Part shown: positions 1 to 10,619 of the stretch, piece after piece
Layout: the number at the start of each line of letters is the position of its first letter
Numbering within the stretch: the first letter of the stretch is position 1
Assembly: GCF_023715725.1 (NCBI RefSeq)
Contig: NZ_JAMBOT010000001.1
Coordinates: 1,054,001-1,118,000, forward strand
Direction: 5' to 3'
Origin: Paenibacillus pasadenensis
GTDB lineage: Bacteria > Bacillota > Bacilli > Paenibacillales > Paenibacillaceae
DNA length: 64,000 nt
Translations under genes and position numbers: made by a program
The notes under the pieces: model-generated
Databases searched by the model: none
What the model was told of the DNA's origin: nothing
What the model saw: only the letters and a program-made list of their open reading frames with translations

Positions 1-1
1 A

Positions 2-205
2 GCAAAAGCCTGTACAGCATCCGGACATGAAGAATGGCTGCAAGCGGATGCGGAGTTTGATACAGAGGATTATGCCGCCAGTATTATTCTCTCGCTGGCT
101 CCCGGCGCAGTAGCGCTGGAACCGGCCAGCCTTACAGGGCGCATCCGTCAGCTTGCGTTGAAAGCAGCCGGACTGCACTCCTCCGCAGATTCAACAAATG
201 AATAG
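2..205 (+). CDS. C-terminal fragment of a WYL-type (YafY/DeoR-like) transcriptional regulator, truncated by window edge
   Basis: This open frame enters from the left edge and ends at TAG 203-205. About 67 residues are visible. The stretch ILSLAPGAVALEP followed by an R-Q-L-rich helix resembles the last part of WYL-domain regulators, which usually end in a '(L)LSxGxxAxVLEPxxL' segment before a final helix. WYL proteins are ligand-sensing DNA-binding regulators with an N-terminal helix-turn-helix, which is outside this window. It is the only plus-strand gene here and converges on yajC across a shared hairpin terminator. The family call rests on one short motif and is tentative. Confidence 0.5.
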   Translation, partial: AKACTASGHEEWLQADAEFDTEDYAASIILSLAPGAVALEPASLTGRIRQLALKAAGLHSSADSTNE

Positions 206-228
206 CCGCAGCTTTTTATCTTTAATAC

Positions 229-264
229 AAAAAGCCTGTGCTCCGAATCGGAGCACAGGCTTTT
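229..264. terminator. Bidirectional intrinsic terminator between the plus-strand regulator and yajC
   Basis: A perfect 16-base inverted repeat (arms 230-245 and 249-264, 3-base loop) with A-run and T-run flanks lies between the regulator stop and the yajC stop. These are convergent genes, so it can end transcription from both sides. Confidence 0.85.
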
Positions 265-321
265 GGCACATATAACCGGCTGCCCTGGGAACTCCCGTTC
301 AGCCGGACAATCCGCGGACGA

Positions 322-708
322 TTAAACCGTGCCTTCCGGATCGACTTTGTCGCTTTTTTCTTCTTTCACGGCTGCGGCTTTAATCTCGCCTTTGGCCGGA
401 GCGCTGTGCAGCACCGTGTTGATTGCGCTGCGCTCAAACGTAATGCGGGTTGTGTCGTTCACACGCAAAACGACCGTATCGTCAGTAAGCTCGGCAATCG
501 TGCCGTGCATGCCGCCAATCGTAGAAATTTTGTCACCCTTTTTCAAGGAGCTTAACAAGGCGTTACGCGTTTTTTGCTTCTTCTGCTGCGGACGGATCAG
601 CAGGAAATAAAACACCGCGAACATAAGGACGAATGGCAGCAGGGCACCAACCCAGCCGCCGCTACCTCCTCCGGCTGTAGCAAGAAACATAACCATTACC
701 CCTTTCAT
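322..708 (-). CDS. yajC: YajC, Sec translocase accessory subunit
   Basis: Small single-pass membrane protein of the preprotein translocase family; in bacteria YajC associates with SecDF-YidC. About 128 residues: a Gly-rich start, a membrane helix around residues 20-40 ending in FLLIRPQQKKQK, which is the family hallmark, then a small beta domain (GDKISTIGG...GTIAEL) and a charged tail. It follows tgt by 21 bases, the common tgt-yajC order, and is the last gene of the queA-tgt-yajC unit. An internal ATG at 690, eight bases after AAAGGGG, is an equally good start (122 residues). Confidence 0.93.
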   Translation of the reverse strand: MKGVMVMFLATAGGGSGGWVGALLPFVLMFAVFYFLLIRPQQKKQKTRNALLSSLKKGDKISTIGGMHGTIAELTDDTVVLRVNDTTRITFERSAINTVLHSAPAKGEIKAAAVKEEKSDKVDPEGTV

Positions 709-729
709 ATATCTCCAAAGGTCTGAAGC

Positions 730-1866
<1,137 letters not shown>

Positions 1867-1893
1867 TCACTCTTCCATTCCTTAAAGATAGTT

Positions 1894-2937
1894 CTAGTAA
1901 ATAAACATCGCATCGCCGAAGCTGAAAAACCGGTACTCCTCCCGGACTGCCGTTTCATAGGCGTTCAAAACGGCTTCGCGGCCGGCCAGCGCGCTGACCA
2001 GCATGACCAGCGTCGACTTCGGCAGATGAAAATTGGTCAATAAAGCATCCACGGCGCGGAACTTGTAGCCGGGATAGATAAAAATGTCGGTCCAGCCGCT
2101 GCAAGCCTGCAACCCGTCCGGGAAACGCGCGGCAGCTGTCTCCAGCGTGCGCGCCGACGTTGTGCCAACGGCAATGATCCGTCCTCCGCGTTCCTTCGTC
2201 CGCCGGAGCTTGTCCGCCGTTTCCCCGCTCAGCTCGTAATACTCCGAGTGCATCACATGCTCCTCAATCGTATCCGCCGATATGGGGCGGAACGTGCCAA
2301 GCCCGACATGCAGCGTCAGCGGAGCCAGCTCAACGCCCATCTCCTGCAGCTCCCGCAAAAATGGCTCGGTAAAATGCAGCCCGGCCGTCGGCGCGGCCGC
2401 GGAGCCAGCCTGTCGGGAATAAACCGTCTGATATCGCTCACGGTCATCCAGCCGCTCCTTGATATAAGGAGGCAGCGGCATTTCGCCAAGCCGGTCAAGC
2501 AGCTCCTGAAAGATGCCTTCGTATTCGAAACGTACGATCCGGCCTCCCATGTCGCCTTCGTCTTCCACAACGGCGCGCAGCAGCGGCTGCCCGTCCTCTC
2601 CGCTGCCAAAAACGATAACGGAGCCGGTTTTCAGCTTTTTGCCCGGCTTCGCCAATGTTTCCCAGGTGTCGCCTTGCAGCTGTTTAAGCAGCAGCAGCTC
2701 CGCTTTGGCTCCGGTATCCTCCTTGACGCCAAGCAGACGCGCGGGAAGGACACGCGTATCGTTAACGACAAGCGTATCTCCCGCTTTTAAATATTGCTTA
2801 AGATCCCGAAAAACGTGGTGACGGATCTCTCCTGTCTCCTTATTCAAGGATAGCAGCCGGGATGCAGTCCGCTCAAGGAGCGGCGTCTGGGCTATCAGAC
2901 TTTCCGGCAAATGAAAATCGTAGTCTTCTACATTCAT
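1894..2937 (-). CDS. queA: S-adenosylmethionine:tRNA ribosyltransferase-isomerase (QueA)
   Basis: Transfers and isomerises the ribosyl group of SAM onto preQ1-tRNA to give epoxyqueuosine. 347 residues from the ATG at 2937 ([11 protein letters not shown]), matching the family N-terminus DFxLPxxLIAQ. The longer frame from 2967 adds ten residues read over the end of the upstream gene and has no ribosome site. Motifs include [26 protein letters not shown] and the C-terminal [10 protein letters not shown]. It begins five bases after the upstream spoIID-like stop, with an AAGGA inside that gene, so the two are coupled. Confidence 0.96.
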   Translation of the reverse strand: MNVEDYDFHLPESLIAQTPLLERTASRLLSLNKETGEIRHHVFRDLKQYLKAGDTLVVNDTRVLPARLLGVKEDTGAKAELLLLKQLQGDTWETLAKPGKKLKTGSVIVFGSGEDGQPLLRAVVEDEGDMGGRIVRFEYEGIFQELLDRLGEMPLPPYIKERLDDRERYQTVYSRQAGSAAAPTAGLHFTEPFLRELQEMGVELAPLTLHVGLGTFRPISADTIEEHVMHSEYYELSGETADKLRRTKERGGRIIAVGTTSARTLETAAARFPDGLQACSGWTDIFIYPGYKFRAVDALLTNFHLPKSTLVMLVSALAGREAVLNAYETAVREEYRFFSFGDAMFIY

Positions 2938-2941
2938 GAAA

Positions 2942-5050
2942 TCAGTATCCGTCCTTAACGAGTTCAATTTCTTTGTAGTAGTATTTCAGAATCGCCTGGT
3001 AATCATACCCTTGCTCCGCCAGTCCTTTGGCTCCGTACTGGGACAAGCCGAGCCCATGGCCGTAGCCCTTTCCGCGAATAAACCAGGACGAGGAAGCAGC
3101 GACGGGCCGAATTACGCCGCCCGCGCCGATTGTATTAAGAGAAGCTCCGCCGGCCGAGGAAGTTTTCACACCATTTGCTCCCAATAGCTGCACCTGCGAG
3201 CCCGATCCTTTGGTGCCGGTGCGTCCCGAGGCTCCGATCAGGGACAATTCCCCGGCCGGTTCAATCCAGAAGCGGGTGCTGGGCAGTCCCCCCAGCGCTC
3301 CGCGCAGATTGTCCGGTGTTTTGACGGGAAGCTCCTTGCCGTTTACAAGCAGCTTTTGCACACGGTCGGAAGGCCCGCGCTGCGAAACTTCCAAGCTGAT
3401 AATCGGTCCTGATACGGCATTTGTCGTTTTGCCTTTCATCAAGTCAAGCAGCTGCTGGGATGTATAAGGCCCGCGAATCCAATTCATCTCGTTCGATTGA
3501 ACAACCGTCTCCAGCACCGTTACTTTGGCGCCGGCACTGAGCTTTTCGACTGGGCTCACATCCGATTGCACAAGCGGAATCGGCCGCACATTGGTATCGT
3601 TCGATTTCACCGACGCAATTGCGGCTCCAGCCGCATTTTTGCTCTCGCTAAGCGTGACCGTATCCGAACGGACATATCCGGTTTTGCCGGACGGGGTAAG
3701 AACTCGGTGCCAGTCCATCAAACCGTTCTCGGACGTGTGATCCGGACTGCTTACGCTTTTCAAGTACGGAATCGAGCCGCCCCATACTTCCGACGGATCC
3801 GCCGTCTGTCCGCCTGAGCTGGAGGAGAACACCGCCTCAACCGGTTTGCCTTTGTACATCATGACCGTTCCGGCGGTGGCGTCCACAGCCTGAATCGTCG
3901 TTGATTTTTCCGAGCCTGTCCCATTATAGACTTGGCTGAGCGTTGTATCAACTACTTGAGCCGTGCCAAACGCAGTTCCTTTGGAGAGCGCGTAGGAGCG
4001 CGCTGCGACAGCCTGCGCCTTCAGCGCTTCAGAATGCCATGAACCCGGCATTTCTCCGCCGACGACGGAGTACAGATACTTCTCGAAATCAACCTCATTA
4101 ATAACAGCTAAAGCGCCGTTATAACTGCCAATCTCAAACTGCCCCCGATAGCTGCGGCCATATCTCTCGGCAAGCTTGATCGGCTCATTGCCGCCCGGCT
4201 GAATGACAGCAAAGGAACCAACTGGCGCCTGGTACAGCGTGGTCGGAGAACCGGCCTTCTGGCTTACCGAAAACTCCTGGCGCTTCAGTAAATATCCGCC
4301 AGGGGCAGCCTGCTTCAAAACAGCGGCTTCCGCAACTCCAGACAGCTTGATGCGCAGCGCCTCAAGCGCGGCGCTGTCCGCTGCCGCTCCCACCATTACG
4401 GAATATTCCGTTCCGCTGCCGCCAGGCCGCAGGGCAAGAAACGTATCCGCTCCCGCCTTGCTGAACTGGGCTGCGGCGGCAATCGCCTCAGCTTCCGACG
4501 TAAAGGAGCCGGTTTCCAGATGCAGCGGTCCTCTCAGTCCGGAATCGCCGCCGATCAGCTTCACCGTAGCGTTTTGGCTCCACTTGGCCATAGCCGCAGA
4601 CGCGGCCGCAGACGTTGCATATGTACCTTCAGATACTTGATATGTTTTCCCTGCGGAGCGCTCTACAGCTTCCAGCACCGGATTGCCGCCCGCCGATTTA
4701 ACCGCTTTGAATGCAGCCAGCGCAGCAGCAAAGTCGGAGCTTTCGCCCAGCAGAGCAGAGTATGCCTCCGCCATCGCACGGATATCGGAGCCGCTAGAGA
4801 TCCGGTCCAGCAAAGCGCTTTCCCCGTTCTGTTTAACGCCAATCCGCAAGCCGCCTGCCGAGCTCAGCGTTGCGGCCGGAGTTGTCAGCGTATATTTGTT
4901 CGGTACCGTTATAAAAATGCCGACGCGAATCTGTTTCTCCTCCATGGCGTCGTCTGCCGAAGCGCCAAGCGGCGCAAACAGGCAGCCTGCCAGCACAGCC
5001 GCTCCGATTCCCGCCGCCATTACAGCCTTTATGCCTTTCGTTCTAGACAT
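2942..5050 (-). CDS. SpoIID/LytB-domain protein, probable sporulation peptidoglycan lytic transglycosylase
   Basis: 702 residues, about twice the length of B. subtilis SpoIID, which cuts denuded glycan strands during engulfment. The N-terminus is a signal sequence that also carries LAGC at residues 20-23, so it may be a lipoprotein or be cut at ASA-DD. Residues ~40-270 hold two SPOR-like repeats. The SpoIID domain starts around residue 320 with [20 protein letters not shown], containing the Glu expected to be catalytic, is interrupted by an SH3b-like stretch (NVRPIP...WIRGPYT), and ends in [20 protein letters not shown]. Start ATG 5050 follows AAGGAG. It lies between ruvB and queA, where B. 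subtilis has no such gene. Whether it replaces SpoIID or is a paralogue cannot be told from this window. Confidence 0.88.
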   Translation of the reverse strand: MSRTKGIKAVMAAGIGAAVLAGCLFAPLGASADDAMEEKQIRVGIFITVPNKYTLTTPAATLSSAGGLRIGVKQNGESALLDRISSGSDIRAMAEAYSALLGESSDFAAALAAFKAVKSAGGNPVLEAVERSAGKTYQVSEGTYATSAAASAAMAKWSQNATVKLIGGDSGLRGPLHLETGSFTSEAEAIAAAAQFSKAGADTFLALRPGGSGTEYSVMVGAAADSAALEALRIKLSGVAEAAVLKQAAPGGYLLKRQEFSVSQKAGSPTTLYQAPVGSFAVIQPGGNEPIKLAERYGRSYRGQFEIGSYNGALAVINEVDFEKYLYSVVGGEMPGSWHSEALKAQAVAARSYALSKGTAFGTAQVVDTTLSQVYNGTGSEKSTTIQAVDATAGTVMMYKGKPVEAVFSSSSGGQTADPSEVWGGSIPYLKSVSSPDHTSENGLMDWHRVLTPSGKTGYVRSDTVTLSESKNAAGAAIASVKSNDTNVRPIPLVQSDVSPVEKLSAGAKVTVLETVVQSNEMNWIRGPYTSQQLLDLMKGKTTNAVSGPIISLEVSQRGPSDRVQKLLVNGKELPVKTPDNLRGALGGLPSTRFWIEPAGELSLIGASGRTGTKGSGSQVQLLGANGVKTSSAGGASLNTIGAGGVIRPVAASSSWFIRGKGYGHGLGLSQYGAKGLAEQGYDYQAILKYYYKEIELVKDGY

Positions 5051-5272
5051 TCTTCTCTCCTTCCGTTCCCCGAAGAGTCCTTACAACCTCGCACGAATAT
5101 AACCCGTCGAGATAAAGCGACAGGGAATCTATAACATGGTTAGACCTCTAAAGCCCGTCATGACCGGGCACATCATCACCGGATGACAAAGCGGCTTTGG
5201 CAAGTCCTTCCTTTGTTATACTCCGGTTCTGCTGTCGAAGTTGTTCTATGTCAACAATTCCGTAAAAATCGC

Positions 5273-6277
5273 CTACTCCGGTACCGGAATTCCTAGATGC
5301 CGATAGGCAAGCGGCGTCGCCACCCGGCCGCGCGGCGTCCGTTGTAAAAAGCCGATTTGCATTAAATACGGCTCGTAGACATCTTCAATCGTCTGGCTTT
5401 CTTCCCCGATCGTCGCCGCAATCGTATCCAGTCCGACCGGACCGCCCCGGTAATTCGTAATCATCGCCTGCAGCATCTTATGGTCAATCCGGTCAAGTCC
5501 GAGCGGATCAACCGCGATGAGCGACAGCGCCAGCTCAGACAGCTCGCTGGTAATAATGCCGTCTCCGCGCACCTGCGCAAAATCCCGCACCCGTTTGAGC
5601 AGGCGGTTCGCGATACGCGGAGTCCCGCGCGAGCGAAGCGCAATTTCGTGCGCAGCCTCGCCAACCATATGTACGTCCAGAATCTCTGCGGAACGCGAGA
5701 TAATAAACGCAAGCTCATCCGTGCCGTAATATTCAAGCCGGCTTACGACACCGAACCGGTCGCGAAGCGGAGCACTGAGCAAACCGGCCCGCGTCGTCGC
5801 CCCGATTAGCGTGAACGGAGGCAAATCCAGCCGCACCGAGCGGGCGCTTGGCCCTTTGCCGATCATAATATCAAGACAGAAATCCTCCATTGCGGGATAC
5901 AGAACTTCCTCAACGGACCGGTTCAATCGATGAATCTCATCGATAAACAGCACGTCGCCTTCCTGCAGATTCGTCAGCAGCGCCGCCAAATCGCCTGGAC
6001 GCTCGATTGCCGGACCAGAAGTCGTGCGCAAACTAACGCCAAGCTCATTGGCGATAATGTTTGAAAGCGTCGTTTTGCCAAGGCCCGGGGGGCCGTAGAG
6101 CAGCACATGGTCCAGCGCTTCCTTGCGCAGCTTGGCCGCCTCGATGAACACCTTCAAGTTGTCCTTGACCTGCGACTGTCCGATATATTCCGAAAGATAA
6201 CGCGGGCGCAGACTGAATTCCGCCGTCTGGTCCTCCATCATCAAATTGGCGGATATGATGCGTTCATCCTCCATCAA
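5273..6277 (-). CDS. ruvB: Holliday junction branch-migration ATPase RuvB
   Basis: Hexameric AAA+ motor that, with RuvA, drives branch migration of Holliday junctions. 334 residues, full length. Walker [14 protein letters not shown], Walker [12 protein letters not shown], sensor-1 IGATTRAG, arginine-finger region APLRDRFG, and the C-terminal winged helix with [13 protein letters not shown]. It sits 18 bases after ruvA as the last gene of ruvC-ruvA-ruvB. A 222-base gap separates it from the SpoIID-like gene; it holds only a short GC hairpin and no clear terminator. Confidence 0.98.
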   Translation of the reverse strand: MMEDERIISANLMMEDQTAEFSLRPRYLSEYIGQSQVKDNLKVFIEAAKLRKEALDHVLLYGPPGLGKTTLSNIIANELGVSLRTTSGPAIERPGDLAALLTNLQEGDVLFIDEIHRLNRSVEEVLYPAMEDFCLDIMIGKGPSARSVRLDLPPFTLIGATTRAGLLSAPLRDRFGVVSRLEYYGTDELAFIISRSAEILDVHMVGEAAHEIALRSRGTPRIANRLLKRVRDFAQVRGDGIITSELSELALSLIAVDPLGLDRIDHKMLQAMITNYRGGPVGLDTIAATIGEESQTIEDVYEPYLMQIGFLQRTPRGRVATPLAYRHLGIPVPE

Positions 6278-6295
6278 TCAAATCCCCCTTTTCAA

Positions 6296-6919
6296 TCAGC
6301 CCTTGAACAGCTGCTGCAGCGCGCGCTTCATCAGCGCATCCACGGACTCGCCCGGCTGCTGAGCGCCGCCCATACCGGCCCAGGCGCGGTCAAGCTCCGC
6401 CGCCGTATAACCAAGTGCTGCGAGGGCCTCGCGCGCCTCGCTCCAAAGCTCAGCCCCGGCTGCTGAAACGCCGGCTCCGCCAGCCGCTTCGGCTTCCCAT
6501 TGCAGCTCCACCGTCTCAGCCGACAGCTGGAGCTTGTCTTTCAGATCCAGTATCATGCGCTGAGCCGTCTTTTTGCCGATTCCCGGCAGCCGCGTCAGAA
6601 AGCTCAAGTCCTCGCGGTGAATCGCAGCAATGACGGCCTCCGGGCGGCCGCCTGCAAGAATGCCGACCGCTACGCGCGGCCCGATGCCGGACACGTCCAG
6701 CAGCTTGCGGAATAAAGCCTGCTCCTCGCGCGTCTGAAAGCCGAACAGCTGAACCGCGTCCTCGCGCACATGATAGTGGCAGTACACGGTCACTGCATCC
6801 TCGCTTCTTCCGAATGCATAAGGATTCGGCGTAAAAATCTGATAGCCGATATCGCGCACGTCAACAACGACGGAATCGGCTTCAATATGGGCGACTCGGC
6901 CCCTCATGTAATCGATCAT
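6296..6919 (-). CDS. ruvA: Holliday junction DNA-binding protein RuvA
   Basis: Tetrameric protein that grips four-way junctions and loads RuvB. 207 residues: the OB domain starts MIDYMRGRVAHIEADSVVVD, helix-hairpin-helix motifs follow (LLDVSGIGPRVAVGIL and LTRLPGIGKKTAQRMILDL), and the C-terminal RuvB-contact domain (EALAALGYTAAELDRA) follows an Ala-rich linker. Its ATG overlaps the ruvC stop by four bases (ATGA), which implies translational coupling. Confidence 0.97.
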   Translation of the reverse strand: MIDYMRGRVAHIEADSVVVDVRDIGYQIFTPNPYAFGRSEDAVTVYCHYHVREDAVQLFGFQTREEQALFRKLLDVSGIGPRVAVGILAGGRPEAVIAAIHREDLSFLTRLPGIGKKTAQRMILDLKDKLQLSAETVELQWEAEAAGGAGVSAAGAELWSEAREALAALGYTAAELDRAWAGMGGAQQPGESVDALMKRALQQLFKG

Positions 6920-7419
6920 TTTCGGCGCACCTCGTTCAATTTGGTCTGCATAACGGAAAAATGCGCATGGCAGACCGCCACGGCCAGCGCATCCGCCACG
7001 TCATCGGGCTTTGGAATTTTGGCCAGCTTGAGAAACATGCGGACCATCTCCTGCACCTGGCGTTTTTCCGCCTTGCCGTATCCGACAACAGCCTGTTTGA
7101 CCTGCATCGGCGTATATTCGCTAATCGGCAGCCCGCGCTGGGCAGCAGCCAAAATAATAACGCCCCGCGCTTCGCCAACCGTAAAAGCCGTTGTTACGTT
7201 GCGGTTAAAAAACAGCTTTTCAACTGCAACGCAGTCCGGCTTGTACTTGTCCATAAGCGCCGAGGCGGAATCGTATACTTGCTTAAGCCGCTTCTCATGC
7301 GGAGTGCCCGCCTCCGTCTCAATCGATCCGTACTGCACAGGCGTCAGCTTGCTGCCATCCTTATCAATAAATCCGAACCCGACGATGGCGATGCCCGGGT
7401 CTATTCCCAAAATACGCAC
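6916..7419 (-). CDS. ruvC: Holliday junction resolvase RuvC
   Basis: Dimeric endonuclease that cuts Holliday junctions. About 167 residues. The RNase-H-like catalytic acids are visible in LGIDPGIAIVGFG, VAVEKLFFN, and DDVADALAVAVCHA. Two in-frame GTG codons occur, at 7428 and 7419; the AAGGAG overlaps the first and sits eight bases before the second, so 7419 is chosen. B. subtilis lacks RuvC and uses RecU, so a complete ruvCAB set is a lineage trait here. Promoter-like sequence lies at 7512-7540. Confidence 0.95.
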   Translation of the reverse strand: MRILGIDPGIAIVGFGFIDKDGSKLTPVQYGSIETEAGTPHEKRLKQVYDSASALMDKYKPDCVAVEKLFFNRNVTTAFTVGEARGVIILAAAQRGLPISEYTPMQVKQAVVGYGKAEKRQVQEMVRMFLKLAKIPKPDDVADALAVAVCHAHFSVMQTKLNEVRRK

Positions 7420-7481
7420 CCGCGCCACTCCTTGCCGCTAATAGAATCCTAATTGCGTATCTTCCGAAAAAAACTAAAAAA

Positions 7482-7499
7482 ACCCCTTCTGCCCGGGGT
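7482..7499 (-). terminator. Short terminator-like hairpin directly after the ruvC promoter
   Basis: Five-base GC stem (7482-7486 with 7495-7499) followed on the minus strand by a run of seven T. It starts only a few bases after the predicted ruvC start site, so it may attenuate ruvC transcription or catch read-through from bofC. Confidence 0.45.
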
Positions 7500-7511
7500 A
7501 CAGACTCTATT

Positions 7512-7540
7512 ATTATAGCAGGATCAGCCCGGCATGAGAA
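7512..7540 (-). promoter_or_regulatory. Predicted sigma-A promoter for ruvC-ruvA-ruvB
   Basis: -10 TATAAT (7512-7517) and a weak -35 TTCTCA (7535-7540), 17 bases apart, about 90 bases before the ruvC start. The -10 is a perfect consensus; the -35 is poor. Confidence 0.5.
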
Positions 7541-7655
7541 CAAGCGTTTCGGAGAAGCGTTTGCCAACCAGCCAAATACGGTCCGCCATATCGGCTCCGT
7601 AAGGTCGTTTGACGTCCTTAAGCTATGCCACTGTCGCGAAACCCAATTTCGGACG

Positions 7656-7700
7656 CAAAAAAGAGCCGCCCCGGACGATTTCTCGTCAAGGACAGCTCTT
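7656..7700 (-). terminator. Intrinsic terminator of bofC
   Basis: Long imperfect hairpin (outer arms 7661-7671 and 7690-7700) followed on the minus strand by six T. It lies 50 bases after the bofC stop. Confidence 0.8.
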
Positions 7701-7749
7701 TCGCTCCCTGCTCTTTAAACTTCAGGGAAATGCAAACGTTAAGCCTTTT

Positions 7750-8400
7750 TCAATAAGTATGCTGCATCGTTCCGCGGCTGGCACCAACCGCATAATCTCC
7801 AAAGCTCGACAGCACGCTGTTGAACTCATCCTTGTCCTGCACACGAATGCCGCTGATAAGCCGCTGCAGCTCTTCTTTAGGCAGCGCGCTCTCCATATGC
7901 TGCAGATCAAGCTGGTAGAAAGTCTTCATGACCTTCTCTTCCTTCGGCGGACCTTCAAACAGCGTTAGGCTGCCCCCGCTATCTACACCGAACGTTGCGC
8001 TGCGGCGGCAGTTGTCCGACAGATCGTTGATTTGCTCCGTAAGCACGACCGCTGCACCTTCAACCGTAGCCGTCAGACGAGGCTGCTCCAGCAGCATGCG
8101 GTGAACTTCCTCCGGGGGAAGCTGTCCGAGCGGCTGCGTCTCTTCTCCACACAGATAGACGCGTCGAAGCGTAACCGGCGCCGCTTTTCCGTCGTTTAAA
8201 AATGAGGCTGCCCCTCCGTCTGTCTCCTGCCGCTGCGCTGAGCTTTTACCTGGGGCATCCCCGCCGTACAAAGCTGCTGCGTCCGCCTGCAGGCCCGGAA
8301 GCAGCAGCGCGGCCGCTGCGGCTAGTGAACAAGCAAGCCGAAGCGGCCGGCGTAGAAATTTCCGTTTCAACTGGTTCCACAGGCTGAACAACAAGAACAT
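7750..8400 (-). CDS. bofC: BofC, forespore regulator of the sigma-K checkpoint
   Basis: In B. subtilis BofC is secreted into the intermembrane space of the sporangium and restrains the SpoIVB protease that triggers pro-sigma-K processing by SpoIVFB. 216 residues from ATG 8400, preceded by AAAGGGTG. A longer frame from 8529 runs through the safA terminator and is not used. It shows a basic start, a signal/membrane segment (LACSLAAAAALLLPG), then VTLRRVYLCGEETQPLG, which fits the BofC bypass-of-forespore domain, and a C-terminal half with IRVQDKDEFNSVLSSFGDYA. Its place between ruvC and safA matches B. subtilis. Its targets spoIVFA/FB are also in this window. Confidence 0.85.
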   Translation of the reverse strand: MFLLFSLWNQLKRKFLRRPLRLACSLAAAAALLLPGLQADAAALYGGDAPGKSSAQRQETDGGAASFLNDGKAAPVTLRRVYLCGEETQPLGQLPPEEVHRMLLEQPRLTATVEGAAVVLTEQINDLSDNCRRSATFGVDSGGSLTLFEGPPKEEKVMKTFYQLDLQHMESALPKEELQRLISGIRVQDKDEFNSVLSSFGDYAVGASRGTMQHTY

Positions 8401-8432
8401 TCGGAATTCACCCTTTCTGTCGCTTTTTGCCC

Positions 8433-8462
8433 TAGTATTTGATGAAGCTGGATGAATTATGC
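8433..8462 (-). promoter_or_regulatory. Candidate sigma-G/sigma-F promoter for bofC
   Basis: -35-like GCATA (8458-8462) and -10-like AATACTA (8433-8439), 18 bases apart, 33 bases before the bofC ATG. This fits forespore sigma consensus (GHATR and CATHMTA type) and the known forespore expression of bofC in B. subtilis. Confidence 0.5.
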
Positions 8463-8481
8463 ACGCATAACCAGATGAAAG

Positions 8482-8522
8482 AAAAAGCTCCTGTTCCGCC
8501 AATAAAGAGCGGGCAAGGAGCC
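8482..8522 (-). terminator. Intrinsic terminator of safA
   Basis: GC-rich hairpin (arms ~8487-8500 and 8509-8522) followed on the minus strand by TTTTTC, 25 bases after the safA stop. Confidence 0.85.
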
Positions 8523-8546
8523 TATCCATCCATGCTTTATTTGCCG

Positions 8547-10358
8547 TTAGTTCTGATTAATCCAGGGGCGGCTTGTTTTATACTGTCTGACGGTCGGTCG
8601 GGCCTCAGTACGGATGACCGCCTTTTTAGAAGGCTTCCGCTGCTGCGAAGCCGTTCCGGTTTTGGCCGGCTTTTTCGGGCCGCTCACCGTAAATCCGGCA
8701 GCTGGGGCGGCTTCTTCGCTATCCGGGCCAACATCCGCCCCTGGCTCCGTTCGCTCACCACAGCCGCAAGGCTGGGCTTTAACCGGGCTCAGCTGTCCGC
8801 TATAACTCCCGGCAGCGGCAGGCTGAGCTCCGCCGTATCCGTCTGCAGCGGATAGTCCGGCATGCTGCGCCGGCCAGGCAGGTTGACCATAAGGCTGAGC
8901 TCCGGCGACCATTCCCGGGCCCCACTGAGCATAACCTGGCATCGGGGAGGCTGCGGCAGGCAGTGTCGCCTGCGGCTGCCACGTTCCGCCGCCGCCATAG
9001 CTGTACGCTCCGCTATAATCCGGCGCCATTTCGGCTGCCTGCATGGCGCCGTAGCCAGGCTGCGCAGCAACACCTTGAACCTGCGGAGCGCCGTAAGCCC
9101 CATACCCGGCCATACCTGCTGCGGCTCCCGCCATATATCCAGCCCCGCCGTAACCCATGCCAGGCATTGTTGCAGCAGGAGCTGTTGCGGAATCCCAACC
9201 GTAACCGCCCCCAGCAGGCATCGCATTTGCAGGCCATACTGCAGGCATTCCGTAGGAATCAGCCGCTCCCGCCGTTTGCGCAGGATAGAATACGGACGGC
9301 TGCATGCCATATGAACCGTAACCGCCATACCCTCCTCCGCTGACGCCGCCAACAGGCGCGTCGTAACCAGCTCCATATCCGCCCATTCCGGCGGCTTCTG
9401 TCATCCCGCCATAACCTCCCATGTTAACCGGCATCGTTTGCATAGGAGCCATGCCGTAGGATGGCATTTGCGCTGCTCCGGCAACGGTCGGCTGAGCACC
9501 GTAACCGCCGGACATCGGGGCTGCGCCCCATCCTGGCATCGCATTTCCTGCGTTCATACCGGCAATTCCGGGAATTTCCGGCGAATAGCCGCTGCTATAG
9601 CCATGATGGGCAGGCCAGGCTGTTGACGCCATCATCTCAGGCATCTGGGGCAATTGAAACAATGGAGCAAGCGCCTCCGTAGCCGGAATTTTCTCCTGCT
9701 TAAACGGATGTACAGCCTCTCCGGCCATTTTGCCGTGATGATGGCCATGCTGCGCTGGCGCCATATATCCGCTGCCATAGGATGGTTTTTTCTCAACCGG
9801 CTTTGCTGCAGGCTGCTCTGGAAGAACTGGCGGCGGCGGCTGCACCGGCTGTGCGACAATTTCCTTTTCAATCTCAACCTCAACTGTGGTTTCCGGCTTT
9901 GCTTCTACCATCGTTTCCGGCTTCGCCACCGGCGCCGTTTCCGCCTTCGGAATAACAGCGGTATTTTTTTTGCCGGCATGGCCCGTATGCGATTCCGCTT
10001 TATGCTCAGCTGTCAGCGGAGCAGGCGTGGAAGGCTTTGGAATATGGACGGTATCCCCTTCCTTCAGCTTTGCCGGATCGGTAATTTGCGGATTTGCCTT
10101 GATCAGCTCTTGAAGCGATACGCCCCAAGCTTTGGACAGCTTCCAAAGCGTATCCCCGAGTTTCACCTTGTACTTGTGGATCAGCTCCGGCGCGCTCGGC
10201 TTTCCAGCCGGAGACGGAACCTTGACCTTAGTCCCGATCAGCAAATTATGGGGATTAGTCAGATTGGGATTAAGCTTCTGAATTTCCTCCACGGATACTC
10301 CATATTTCTGGCCGATCAGGTAAAGAGTATCTCCCTTTTTGACGATATGAATCTTCAC
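8547..10358 (-). CDS. safA: SafA-like spore coat morphogenetic protein with two LysM domains and a Gly/Tyr/Met-rich tail
   Basis: In B. subtilis SafA is anchored at the cortex/coat boundary by LysM and SpoVID and recruits inner-coat proteins. 603 residues from GTG 10358, preceded by GAGGAGG. Two LysM domains occupy residues ~2-47 (IHIVKKGDTLYLIGQKYGVS) and ~60-107 (YKVKLGDTLWKLSKAWGVS). A Lys/Glu/Pro/Val linker follows, then about 300 residues of low-complexity Gly, Tyr, Met, Ala and Pro with many GYG and AMP-type units. The C-terminus has CGCGERTEP and a basic end. B. subtilis SafA is 387 residues with one LysM, so this is an expanded form. Position next to bofC matches B. subtilis. The 261-base upstream gap holds a lone CATACGAT that looks like a sigma-E -10, but no matching -35. 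Confidence 0.85.
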   Translation of the reverse strand: MKIHIVKKGDTLYLIGQKYGVSVEEIQKLNPNLTNPHNLLIGTKVKVPSPAGKPSAPELIHKYKVKLGDTLWKLSKAWGVSLQELIKANPQITDPAKLKEGDTVHIPKPSTPAPLTAEHKAESHTGHAGKKNTAVIPKAETAPVAKPETMVEAKPETTVEVEIEKEIVAQPVQPPPPVLPEQPAAKPVEKKPSYGSGYMAPAQHGHHHGKMAGEAVHPFKQEKIPATEALAPLFQLPQMPEMMASTAWPAHHGYSSGYSPEIPGIAGMNAGNAMPGWGAAPMSGGYGAQPTVAGAAQMPSYGMAPMQTMPVNMGGYGGMTEAAGMGGYGAGYDAPVGGVSGGGYGGYGSYGMQPSVFYPAQTAGAADSYGMPAVWPANAMPAGGGYGWDSATAPAATMPGMGYGGAGYMAGAAAGMAGYGAYGAPQVQGVAAQPGYGAMQAAEMAPDYSGAYSYGGGGTWQPQATLPAAASPMPGYAQWGPGMVAGAQPYGQPAWPAQHAGLSAADGYGGAQPAAAGSYSGQLSPVKAQPCGCGERTEPGADVGPDSEEAAPAAGFTVSGPKKPAKTGTASQQRKPSKKAVIRTEARPTVRQYKTSRPWINQN

Positions 10359-10619
10359 TTGCCGACTCCTCCTCTTCGCATGCTGCGATAGCGGTGGCAT
10401 CCCGCCTTCTGCCCGTCGTTAAATCGTATGCAGCGAATAGGCATCTGTCTCCATTTTCCGTAAAATAAACCAAGCCGCCGGCTTGACCCGCTGCAGCTTA
10501 TCCGGCGCAAGGCGGTCCTTTAAGCCTAAGATGCAAACGTCAAAAAAGCCGGAACATCGGGTGTCCCAGCCACTTTTGACGGCGTATTACGACTTATCGT
10601 CCTCCGAATCTTCTTCTGG

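Noticed and set aside
10385..10440. Sigma-E promoter for safA at CATACGAT
   Set aside because: A -10-like octamer is present but no matching -35 lies 13-15 bases upstream.
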